Positions 1 through 7,040 of a DNA stretch of 10,419 nucleotides are shown piece after piece. Positions within the stretch are counted from its first letter, which is position 1. Every line of letters starts with the position of its first letter. Where the stretch lies: the NCBI GenBank assembly GCA_024277695.1, contig JAJRUR010000318.1, forward strand, positions 1-10,419, read 5' to 3'. The DNA comes from Bacteroidota bacterium. GTDB taxonomy: Bacteria > Bacteroidota > Bacteroidia > Chitinophagales > Saprospiraceae. The position numbers were made by a program, and so were the translations under genes. Below the pieces are notes generated by a model. It did not search any database. It was given only the letters and a program-made list of their open reading frames with translations, and was not told the origin of the DNA.

Positions 1-396
1 CTTGGAGTTGATCATACCCGAACTATAATCTCGCTCAAACTGGTACCAACTAACCGGCTCTCTTTTGATATCGAGATACAATATACCATCTTTGACCCGT
101 ACATTTTTGTCCAGATATACCTGACCCTCTAACCATTCTTCTGTGCTATGCGTCCTGCAAAAAGAACAACTGTCCGATGCATTTGGCCCATAAGGATAGT
201 AACTGTACCACTTTTCTCGATCTAGTGTATCACCATCAAACTCATCCGAAAAAATAAGCTCATAAGGAGCATCACGGCATAGAGTACCCCCCGAGTATTT
301 GACTCCTTGAGCTAGGGCATCTTGTTTTTGGCCCCAAGCCGATACACTATAATAACCAAACAATGATATGATAAGAATTTGCTTCAGATACCTCAT
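1..396 (-). CDS. Secreted GH16-like glycoside hydrolase, N-terminal part only
   Basis: The first 132 residues of a protein that runs off the window at position 1. The ATG at 396-394 is followed by a signal-peptide-like start (MRYLKQILIISLFG, then small residues up to about position 23), so export is expected. Residues 47-63 (LIFSDEFDGDTLDREKW) match the opening strand of glycoside hydrolase family 16 domains, and SSGMINSK at 125-132 matches the following conserved strand; the paired cysteines in CSFCRTH (77-83) also fit Bacteroidota members. GH16 enzymes cleave beta-glucans or galactans by a retaining mechanism. The catalytic ExDxxE motif would lie beyond the edge, so activity and substrate cannot be judged. 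The start lies 5 bases after the stop of the DUF1801 gene, which suggests co-transcription. Family assignment is fairly secure, specificity unknown. Confidence 0.75.
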   Translation of the reverse strand, partial: MRYLKQILIISLFGYYSVSAWGQKQDALAQGVKYSGGTLCRDAPYELIFSDEFDGDTLDREKWYSYYPYGPNASDSCSFCRTHSTEEWLEGQVYLDKNVRVKDGILYLDIKREPVSWYQFERDYSSGMINSK

Positions 397-401
397 ACTC
401 T

Positions 402-860
402 TTATGTAGATGTGTAGTGATATGTATAGAGAGCTATCCAGTCCTCTACTGACACGCGCCGGATGAGCTCCGCTATCAAGGCATATGGTATTTGGTCCGG
501 TTTCTTGAAGCGCACACAACTCTTGCCCATATCGAGTCTGTACTTGCTGTGTTTGGGATATTCTTTTACAAACCAGTCATGGAGCTTGGGATCAGCATAG
601 ATCCCCATATGGTATAGTGCTATAAAATTTTTTTGGGATGCAATATGACAAAAAGGAAGAGGAAGCTTGGGATTACAATGATAGCCCTTTGGGTAGATCG
701 CATGAGGCACTACGTAACCGATCATATCGTAGCTGATGCACTCTTCAAATCCTTGTGGTATATTCTCTAGCAGGGTTCTACGCAAGGTATGCATGGATAT
801 TTGACGCTCTTGCGGAACATTTTGGAGATATTCCTCTACATTTTGACACTGTATTTTCAT
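402..860 (-). CDS. DUF1801 domain protein
   Basis: A 152-residue soluble protein without signal peptide or membrane segment. It resembles the DUF1801 (YdhG/YjbR-like fold) family: an N-terminal helix rich in Arg and Leu (about 16-35), a FEECISYDMIGYVVP stretch (38-52), a hydrophobic core FIALYHMGIYAD (79-90), and a late CVRFKKPDQIPYALIAEL stretch (115-132) that corresponds to the family's final strand and helix. Length fits a single-domain member. The family is widespread but has no agreed biochemical role, so none is assigned. The ATG at 860-858 lies 8 bases after the stop of the membrane-protein gene, and the TAA is followed 5 bases later by the GH16-like start, which places it in the middle of a probable three-gene operon. 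It is likely cytoplasmic. Confidence 0.8.
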   Translation of the reverse strand: MKIQCQNVEEYLQNVPQERQISMHTLRRTLLENIPQGFEECISYDMIGYVVPHAIYPKGYHCNPKLPLPFCHIASQKNFIALYHMGIYADPKLHDWFVKEYPKHSKYRLDMGKSCVRFKKPDQIPYALIAELIRRVSVEDWIALYTYHYTST

Positions 861-868
861 GACATATC

Positions 869-1750
869 TTATTTAGCTTCCTTGTAAGGTGGTATCCGAT
901 CAAATGCAATATATACCAAACTCACACTAATAGCGAATATCGCAGCTAGTAAAGACAATAAAATCGTAATATATATATCTTCTGAAAAACTCAATCTAAT
1001 CAATATAGTCGAAATAGCTAAGGCAGAAGTCCTAAAAACAATCTGATAACGTGCCCCATACCAAAGTGTAACCATAATGAGCAGAATGTCAAAAAATATC
1101 ATAATAGTAAACATATCTTTAAAAAAGATGTGGCTGAGATTGACGACTTCAAAATCCAATATAAAAAAATGGTACATCACTTTACAAAACTCTACAAGTG
1201 CATATATGCCCAAGATCACTATAAGTACAACAGAAATTATTCGTTTGATCCCAACAAATGTTCTCGTCTCCATAGGATCGTCTGAGATAGAGCGATGAGG
1301 TTGGATTTTGTAATAATATAAAGTAAGTAGAAATAAACATAATGCTCCAAAGGCCGTTACCGCAATTTCGACTATATTTTTCCAGTCATTTTGTAAGGAA
1401 ATAAAATGACTATATCTGTCCAAATGCTCAAAAATATACCGTATGATGATTAAGGACATAATTTCAAATTGTTTCCCGACCGAATCCGCTATAGAATACG
1501 GTATAGTAAAAATCATAGCGAGCACCTCCCAAGCCAATATAAAACTAAATGAAATATAAAATGCAAAAAAATAACTTTGCATTACTTTAGGTATATGCAC
1601 ACCCGATAAGTAGCCCAGATCAAAAAACAACGTAAACAAGATAGATGCCACAAAACTCACTAACGCAGCTATGACTGCAAATTTGCGCATAGTAACAAGA
1701 TATCTATAGGCTAGTACTCTTCTGGAGTATTTATGAAGAAGGTCAAACAT
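869..1750 (-). CDS. Multi-pass integral membrane protein, unrecognised
   Basis: A 293-residue protein dominated by hydrophobic segments. By eye, membrane spans lie near residues 23-44, 59-83, 124-147, 168-192, 207-230 and 258-283, with two weaker stretches near 94-108 and 240-252, giving about six to eight passes. The N-terminus is short and basic (HKYSRRVLAYRY), suggesting a cytoplasmic start, and no cleavable signal peptide is evident. There is no ATP-binding, catalytic or metal-binding motif that I recognise. A polar loop (148-166, with DDPMETRT) separates the third and fourth spans. The ATG at 1750-1748 is the first gene of the minus-strand run; the DUF1801 gene starts 8 bases after its stop. 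The gene is visibly more A/T-rich than the others, as expected for a protein rich in Phe, Ile and Tyr. Function unknown; that it is a real gene is likely from length and tight spacing. Confidence 0.8.
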   Translation of the reverse strand: MFDLLHKYSRRVLAYRYLVTMRKFAVIAALVSFVASILFTLFFDLGYLSGVHIPKVMQSYFFAFYISFSFILAWEVLAMIFTIPYSIADSVGKQFEIMSLIIIRYIFEHLDRYSHFISLQNDWKNIVEIAVTAFGALCLFLLTLYYYKIQPHRSISDDPMETRTFVGIKRIISVVLIVILGIYALVEFCKVMYHFFILDFEVVNLSHIFFKDMFTIMIFFDILLIMVTLWYGARYQIVFRTSALAISTILIRLSFSEDIYITILLSLLAAIFAISVSLVYIAFDRIPPYKEAK

Positions 1751-1913
1751 GCCGAACAGCTACTGATTTTTGTCTTGGATTGAAAATGCTTTTTGGAGAT
1801 CATTCTATTTAAGCAACTCCCGAATGTCCATTATGCACTACGATTCCTATCCAATATTTTTAATAGGGTAAAGTTACAAAATATTTTTACATAATATGCT
1901 CTGATACTCATAC

Positions 1914-1923
1914 GGCTATAGCC
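1914..1923. promoter_or_regulatory. Perfect 10-base palindrome GGCTATAGCC
   Basis: GGCTATAGCC reads identically on both strands. It lies about 70 bases before the GH3 start and is the first of three symmetric elements in a 51-base stretch. A perfect 10-mer palindrome can occur by chance; only the clustering suggests a protein-binding site. Its role is inferred. Confidence 0.3.
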
Positions 1924-1927
1924 AATG

Positions 1928-1944
1928 TCTAGAAAACTACTAGA
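1928..1944. promoter_or_regulatory. Inverted repeat TCTAG-N7-CTAGA
   Basis: Five-base arms TCTAG (1928-1932) and CTAGA (1940-1944) flank a 7-base spacer, 17 bases in total. Its centre (1936) is 20 bases from the centre of the next inverted repeat (1956), close to two helical turns, so both could face the same side of the DNA. Its use as an operator is inferred. Confidence 0.3.
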
Positions 1945-1947
1945 AGA

Positions 1948-1964
1948 GTACAAAGTTTTTGTAC
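1948..1964. promoter_or_regulatory. Inverted repeat GTACAAA-GTT-TTTGTAC, candidate operator
   Basis: Exact 7-base arms (1948-1954 and 1958-1964) surround GTT. This is the strongest dyad in the spacer. It ends 28 bases before the GH3 ATG, where a repressor or activator dimer could affect transcription start or early elongation. A three-base loop makes an RNA hairpin with A/T-rich arms and no following T-run, so a terminator is less likely. The regulator is unknown. Confidence 0.4.
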
Positions 1965-1992
1965 ATTAGCTCCGTACTCCAATATCCGAACT

Positions 1993-3522
1993 ATGCAGAT
2001 ATTCAATCAAGTGATGCGCAGCTATCTAGCATACAAGCATCACATAGTACGTGATCTGTATACGCATCCTCATCAAAAACAGGCGTATTGGTTTGAGCAG
2101 TTGATGCAGTATGGTAGCAAGACTGCCATCGGTAAGAGCTATGGATTGTATCCGGAGATCACACCCGACGCATATCGTCGACAGATACCTTTGCAGGACT
2201 ACAATGACCTTAAACCTTATATTAGACGGATGATGCTCGGAGAAGAAGACCTTCTATGGCCCGGCAAGATCAACTGGTATAGCAAATCTTCCGGCACTAC
2301 CGAAGATCGAAGCAAATATATCCCGGTGAGCGCATGGAACCTCAAGAGCAATCACATCAGTGGATTTACGTCTGCACTTTCGATGGTGTATGCCTATTAT
2401 GGCCCCGAAGCCAATTTGTTTTTGGGCAAATCCATGACCATGGGAGGCAGCATTCAGCCTTGTGACGAATATCCCCAAAGTTTTATCGGTGATATCTCTG
2501 CCATTATACTATTTAACATGCCTATGGTCGGAAAATATTTTTATGCCCTCGAAGAAGATACGGCCTTTATAGAAGACTGGGAAGAAAAAATAGAACGTGC
2601 AGCAAAAGAACTGCTACAAGAAAAACATGTAACAATGTTTGGAGGTGTTCCGAGTTGGAATATCGTGCTCTTCAGCAGAATGCTCGAGTTGAGCGGAAAA
2701 CAACATATGTTGGAGATTTGGCCTCAAGCCCGTAGCTACATACATGGAGGAGTGGGTTTTGAACCCTATAGAACACAGTTTGAAGCCTTGTTTCCACGTA
2801 GAGATTTTATTTATCAAGAGATCTACAATGCTTCTGAAGGCTTTTTTGCCGCTCAAGATCGTTTTGACCAAAGCGATATGCTCCTAATGCTCCATCACGG
2901 AATCTATTTCGAATTTTTACCCCTTGCCGAACTGGACGCACCGGAGCCCCAAAGCCTTTTACTCTCTGAAGTCAAAACGGGAGTCCAATATGCACTGATC
3001 ATCACCACCAATGCGGGTTTGTGGCGGTACTTGCCGGGTGATGTCATTGAGTTTACTCAATTAGAGCCTTATCGGATCAAAATCACCGGCCGAACCAAGC
3101 ACTATATCAATGCTTTCGGCGAAGAACTGATGATACATAATGCCGAAGAGGCTATGCGTAGAGCATGTAGAGAACATCATGCCTCTATACGTGACTTTAC
3201 TGCAGCTCCCTTATTTTTTGAGGGACGATCCAAGGCAGCGCACGAGTGGCTTGTAGAGTTCATCAAAGCTCCTGCTGACATATCGCGCTTTGCTGATTCG
3301 CTCGACGCACAGCTCCAATCCCTCAATTCGGATTATGCCGCTAAGAGATATCGAGACCTCGCCCTAGAGCGCCTCCACCTCCGCGTAGTGCCCGCAGATA
3401 CTTTTATGCAATGGATGAAAAAAAACAATAAATTCGGAGCACAAAATAAAATGCCGCGCTTACATAATACACGTAAATACTTGGATGATATCCTCCTGTG
3501 TATCAAAACAGAAGTTTTTTAA
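1993..3522 (+). CDS. GH3 auxin-responsive-promoter family acyl-adenylating enzyme
   Basis: A 509-residue protein of the GH3 family, a branch of the ANL adenylating superfamily. Plant members activate carboxylic acids such as jasmonate or indole acetate with ATP and join them to amino acids; substrates of bacterial members are mostly unknown. The order of motifs is complete: an LWPGKINWYSKSSGTTED block (88-105) containing the SSGTT phosphate-binding loop at 99-103, YIPVS at 109-113, YNASEGFF at 278-285 (nucleotide-binding region), GDVIEF at 349-354 with the Asp expected to bind ribose, and GRTKHYINAFGEEL at 366-379, the hinge before the mobile C-terminal domain (about 380-509). Length is usual for the family. 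It has no signal peptide, so it is likely cytoplasmic. It stands alone: divergent from the membrane-protein operon and convergent with the DUF4249 gene, 25 bases away. Family assignment is secure, the reaction partner is not. Confidence 0.9.
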   Translation: MQIFNQVMRSYLAYKHHIVRDLYTHPHQKQAYWFEQLMQYGSKTAIGKSYGLYPEITPDAYRRQIPLQDYNDLKPYIRRMMLGEEDLLWPGKINWYSKSSGTTEDRSKYIPVSAWNLKSNHISGFTSALSMVYAYYGPEANLFLGKSMTMGGSIQPCDEYPQSFIGDISAIILFNMPMVGKYFYALEEDTAFIEDWEEKIERAAKELLQEKHVTMFGGVPSWNIVLFSRMLELSGKQHMLEIWPQARSYIHGGVGFEPYRTQFEALFPRRDFIYQEIYNASEGFFAAQDRFDQSDMLLMLHHGIYFEFLPLAELDAPEPQSLLLSEVKTGVQYALIITTNAGLWRYLPGDVIEFTQLEPYRIKITGRTKHYINAFGEELMIHNAEEAMRRACREHHASIRDFTAAPLFFEGRSKAAHEWLVEFIKAPADISRFADSLDAQLQSLNSDYAAKRYRDLALERLHLRVVPADTFMQWMKKNNKFGAQNKMPRLHNTRKYLDDILLCIKTEVF

Positions 3523-3547
3523 GCCCTACGATCCATAAAAAAAAGTA

Positions 3548-4387
3548 TTATTGGACAATTATCGAATCTACAAAGACTGCACTGACTCCAAAAAAACCAA
3601 AAGCATCGTCGCTGATATTGCCACGTGGTGTGTAGGAGGCATCATCAAACACACCTGCTTGCCATGAAGACTCCATAAGAATAGAACGATAATACTCTGC
3701 AAAATCGTCTTGGAGGCTGTATTTCGTGATGACTATTTTTGATCCGCTAGGAAAAAATACATCTTCGCGCTTCGGACGTAATAGTTCGCTCACATCGATC
3801 GTGCTCAAGGTATAGTAATACAAGCGCGCACTTGCATCGCTCGTATCAGACGGATCCGTCCATTCGATATCCACTTGGTACAATGCCTGCTCTTGCGGTG
3901 AGTAGATCGGTGGCCCCTCACTGATGTAATATAGTCCTTCCGCATTTTGTCCCAATTGTATATCTATTATGGGGATCACCTGTACCATCGCACTCTCCGC
4001 TGTATAAAGCTGTTCTCTCCAGATTACGGATAAGCGATAGGTCTGGCCCATACGCGCAGCAAATGCCGACCGACTATAGTAACTGCCCTCATCGGTCGAG
4101 TCGGAGTCAAATAGATATTCTTCCTCGTCATTGGTGACCCGTACTTGCGCATCACGAATCGGTGGGATCGCCCCATTCCGATCAGCAAAGACCTGACTCA
4201 GGATGATTTTTTGTTTTTTGTATTCGTCTGTGATAATCGCCTGAACGACTAAGTTGGTCTTTTCTTGTATTTCCAACTCCCATGGTGTCTCTTCTTCACA
4301 ACCAACCATAATAAAAAATATAAAGAAAAGAAAGATACTTCCTAACAGAGAGATCAACGGCATTTTTTGTACGATTATTCGAGTCAT
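3548..4387 (-). CDS. DUF4249 outer-membrane lipoprotein
   Basis: A 279-residue lipoprotein when started at the ATG 4387-4385. The signal peptide has Arg3 and Lys8, a long hydrophobic core and a lipobox-like end MVGC with the modified cysteine at residue 30, followed by acidic EEE. The mature part matches DUF4249: a TNLVVQAIITDEYKKQKIIL stretch resembling an Ig-like first strand pair, a beta-rich middle, and a C-terminal GNISDDAFGFFGVSAVFV segment typical of the family's end. The reading frame extends upstream to a TTG at 4426, overlapping the receptor gene, but the ATG gives a normal lipoprotein n-region and is preferred; it lies 28 bases after the receptor's stop. DUF4249 proteins commonly follow TonB-dependent receptors in Bacteroidota and are thought to be surface partners; substrate binding is inferred, not shown. 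Length is at the short end of the family. Confidence 0.87.
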   Translation of the reverse strand: MTRIIVQKMPLISLLGSIFLFFIFFIMVGCEEETPWELEIQEKTNLVVQAIITDEYKKQKIILSQVFADRNGAIPPIRDAQVRVTNDEEEYLFDSDSTDEGSYYSRSAFAARMGQTYRLSVIWREQLYTAESAMVQVIPIIDIQLGQNAEGLYYISEGPPIYSPQEQALYQVDIEWTDPSDTSDASARLYYYTLSTIDVSELLRPKREDVFFPSGSKIVITKYSLQDDFAEYYRSILMESSWQAGVFDDASYTPRGNISDDAFGFFGVSAVFVDSIIVQ

Positions 4388-4415
4388 AGTATGTGGAGGT
4401 GTTCGGATCTTTTTA

Positions 4416-7028
4416 TTATAGTTCAAACCTGTACGATATAGAAGGCAAAAAACGAATCAAGTCGGTTTGGACAGTGATGAGTTGTTGATTGGACAATATA
4501 TTGGACCGGATCACTGGAGTACCATCTTCTGATATGGATTTATTAAAATTTACATCAATGACATTTTTGTGCGCAAGGACATTGTACACAGAAATACTGA
4601 GACTGTGTTTGTAAGAATTATTGGGATTTTTATTTAATACAAAACGCAGGGCGATGTCGAGGCGTTTATAATCGGGCAATCGGTCATTGTTTTTTTGCCC
4701 AAAGACAGGGATGACTTGACCATTAAAAGAATAAAAACTCGTCGGAGAAGAAAAAGCAGAACCCGTATATACTGTCCAGTAGGTAGAGAGCTTGATTCTT
4801 TTGGTCCATGAATAGTCGAGCAACAAAGAGAGTTCGTGGGGTCTGTCCTGAAAAGCGGGATATGCCTCACCTCGGTTGACTTGAGGAGTTTGTCGGATAG
4901 CTCTGGAGTAATTATAAGAAATCCATCCACTGAGCCTGCCCGCATTTTTTTTACATAATATTTCCAGGCCATATGCCTCGAGGGATCCGTAGAGCAGCTC
5001 TCCTTCTATAAGAGGATTGAGTAGTAGTTTGGGATGTGGTCGATAGTCGATTTGATGGGTCATTTTTTTGTAATACAGTGCTGTAGATAGAGACCAAAGT
5101 CTGTCGGATGTCTTGTAGCTATGACCTAAAGAGAATTGTATAGCGCGTTGTGGTTGGATATTTGGGCTCGCAGGCAGCCAGACTTCGAAGGAAGAAAATG
5201 GAGAAGTAGAGTTGGATATAAGCTGTATAAATTGGTGATAAACTCCGGCACTAAACTTCCACAAACTATTATCGGAGGAACTATAGCTGATGCTAAAGCG
5301 AGGATCAGCTCGAGCATATGTGTGATACGCACCCCGGCGCGCTGTCATGGTATCGGTAGGCTGACCATCTGCACTAAAGCGATAATAGCTCGCCGGTGCC
5401 AGATTAGTCCAGCTAGATGCTCTGATGCCCAACCGGAGTCTCCACTTGGGATCAAAATCATATACCGACTGTAGGTAGAGGACATTTTGGGCTGTTTGGA
5501 ATAATCCGGATTTCGGAAAAATAGATGCCAAGGGTCCACCGTCATTTAATTTGCCGGGATTAAAAAAGTAGCTTTGTATCTCTATACCGAACCGAGTAGT
5601 CCACACAGGACTATGATACCAAGTAAAATCTGACTTTAAGCCCAATTTGCCGATTCCGGACTGCCAGACATCACTTTGGGACGCAAGGCGATATTGGTAA
5701 TTGCCGGTATAGAGTACCGTATTGGAGAACAGTTTGGGACCATAAATATGGTTCCACCTCAGGGTCATAGCAACATTTTCCCACTGTATGCCTACGCGCT
5801 CGTCGGAGAGATCTCCTTGATTATTGAGTTGGTCAGTTCCTGCGATCAAAGTAAAATAGAGGCGATTATTTTTGTTGATTTTGTAATTCCACTTCAAGTG
5901 AAAATCATCAAAAAACAAGGATAAGTTGGGTAAGGCAGCCTGATAGATCCATTTAAAATTTGATCTGCGATAAGAAGCAAAAAAAGAGCTTTTTTCTTTG
6001 ACGATGGGACCTTCTACAGCCAGCTGATAGACCAGTGGATTTAGTCCACCGCTTATACCTAGTGATTTTAGATTGCCGTCTTTAGTCCTTACATCGATGA
6101 TCGAAGAGAGCCGATCGCCTATATGCGTAGGGATATCGCTTTTGTACACGGTGATGCTGCGCGTAAACTCCGGAACTACCAATGAGTAAAAACCAAACAA
6201 ATGTGCCGGATTATAGATGGGTGCATCGTCGATCATTATGAGGTTTTGGTCTTTTGCCCCTCCACGTACAAAAAAGAAGGCAGATCCGTCACTATGCGTC
6301 TTGATGCCCGGAAAGGCTTGCAAAGAGCGGATGAGCCCCTGCTCACCACCAAATTCCGGCAGCTTTTGGAGTATTTCGGGGCGGACCATCATGCTTTCAG
6401 GATCGTGATCTTGCGCTGAGCTTCTACTCTTGTCGATGACCACATCCGGCAGTTCGACCACCATGCTGCTCAGAGCGACATCCACTCTTGTGTCTTGGGA
6501 CAAATGGACATCTATCAGCACCCTTTGATAGCCCAAATAGGCATACTCTATCCTCTGTACTCCCCTCGGCAGTTCTAGCGCATAATAGCCAAACGCATTG
6601 GTCTGTGTACCTATCGTCGTACCTTGCAGCACTACAGCTGCACCTATCAGATTTTCGCCTGTGAGACTGTCCATGACATATCCGCTGACGACAAATTTCG
6701 TTTCTTCCGACTGTATGTCTCCCGTATTTTTATCTATGCGATTTAGGATCACTTGATTGCCCATAAGGCTATATCGCAGTTTTAGCTTATGGCTGAGTGT
6801 GTCCAATACTTCAGTGATTTTGGCATCCTTTATATGCAAGGTGACGAGCTGATCCGGATCGATCACATCGGGATTATAAGAAAAAAACCAACCACTCTGG
6901 TCCGTAATCTTTTTTAAGAGCAGAGATAACTCTTGATGGTGCTCGATAGTCAGACGCTGCACTTCACGCTGACCAAATAGCGAAGATCCCAGCATTAAGA
7001 AGAATAAAACAATCGGGAGCTTTTTCAT
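4416..7028 (-). CDS. TonB-dependent receptor with STN and carboxypeptidase-regulatory-like domains
   Basis: An 870-residue outer-membrane receptor that would import a ligand using TonB-transmitted energy. In order: signal peptide (1-20, ending SSLFGQ), an STN domain (about 24-97) of the kind that signals to FecR proteins, a carboxypeptidase-regulatory-like beta-sandwich (about 113-188), the plug (about 205-315) and a beta-barrel to the C-terminus, ending SYRFEL. The plug carries FFFVRGGAKDQNLIMIDDAP (251-270) and IYNPAHLFGFYS (271-282), marks of the receptor subtype that pairs with DUF4249 proteins rather than SusD. It begins 12 bases after the fecR stop and is followed by the DUF4249 gene. 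Expression is probably controlled through FecR. The ligand cannot be read from the sequence; siderophore, metal complex or oligomer uptake are all possible. The frame is intact. Confidence 0.93.
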   Translation of the reverse strand: MKKLPIVLFFLMLGSSLFGQREVQRLTIEHHQELSLLLKKITDQSGWFFSYNPDVIDPDQLVTLHIKDAKITEVLDTLSHKLKLRYSLMGNQVILNRIDKNTGDIQSEETKFVVSGYVMDSLTGENLIGAAVVLQGTTIGTQTNAFGYYALELPRGVQRIEYAYLGYQRVLIDVHLSQDTRVDVALSSMVVELPDVVIDKSRSSAQDHDPESMMVRPEILQKLPEFGGEQGLIRSLQAFPGIKTHSDGSAFFFVRGGAKDQNLIMIDDAPIYNPAHLFGFYSLVVPEFTRSITVYKSDIPTHIGDRLSSIIDVRTKDGNLKSLGISGGLNPLVYQLAVEGPIVKEKSSFFASYRRSNFKWIYQAALPNLSLFFDDFHLKWNYKINKNNRLYFTLIAGTDQLNNQGDLSDERVGIQWENVAMTLRWNHIYGPKLFSNTVLYTGNYQYRLASQSDVWQSGIGKLGLKSDFTWYHSPVWTTRFGIEIQSYFFNPGKLNDGGPLASIFPKSGLFQTAQNVLYLQSVYDFDPKWRLRLGIRASSWTNLAPASYYRFSADGQPTDTMTARRGAYHTYARADPRFSISYSSSDNSLWKFSAGVYHQFIQLISNSTSPFSSFEVWLPASPNIQPQRAIQFSLGHSYKTSDRLWSLSTALYYKKMTHQIDYRPHPKLLLNPLIEGELLYGSLEAYGLEILCKKNAGRLSGWISYNYSRAIRQTPQVNRGEAYPAFQDRPHELSLLLDYSWTKRIKLSTYWTVYTGSAFSSPTSFYSFNGQVIPVFGQKNNDRLPDYKRLDIALRFVLNKNPNNSYKHSLSISVYNVLAHKNVIDVNFNKSISEDGTPVIRSNILSNQQLITVQTDLIRFLPSISYRFEL

Positions 7029-7040
7029 GCAATTTTGGAC

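Larger units (their letters stand above)
1751..1992. other. Divergent intergenic spacer
   Basis: This 242-base A/T-rich gap separates the divergent starts of the membrane-protein operon and the GH3 gene, so it should hold promoters for both. I find no exact Bacteroidota -7 element (TAnnTTTG) on either strand; the closest are single-mismatch forms such as GAAAACTA at 1932-1939 (TAGTTTTC on the minus strand), without a properly spaced -33 element. The right-hand third carries three palindromes, listed separately. No small gene is evident. Confidence 0.7.

Noticed and set aside
1878..1887. AAAATATTTT palindrome in the divergent spacer
   Set aside because: Simple A/T palindromes are expected in such A/T-rich sequence and it has no extended symmetry.
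3515..3542. TTTTTTA ... TAAAAAA inverted arms between the convergent GH3 and DUF4249 genes, a possible bidirectional terminator
   Set aside because: The arms are only A and T with a 14-base loop and no G/C stem, so a stable hairpin is unlikely; the first arm also lies in the GH3 stop region.
5136..5474. Open frame of 112 codons on the plus strand inside the receptor gene
   Set aside because: It lies wholly opposite a well-supported receptor gene and its translation shows no domain or signal; it is a shadow frame.
4416..7028. Receptor as a SusC-type polysaccharide importer
   Set aside because: No SusD gene follows, and the plug signature and STN domain fit the DUF4249-associated subtype instead; the nearby GH16-like gene is separated by the plus-strand GH3 gene.
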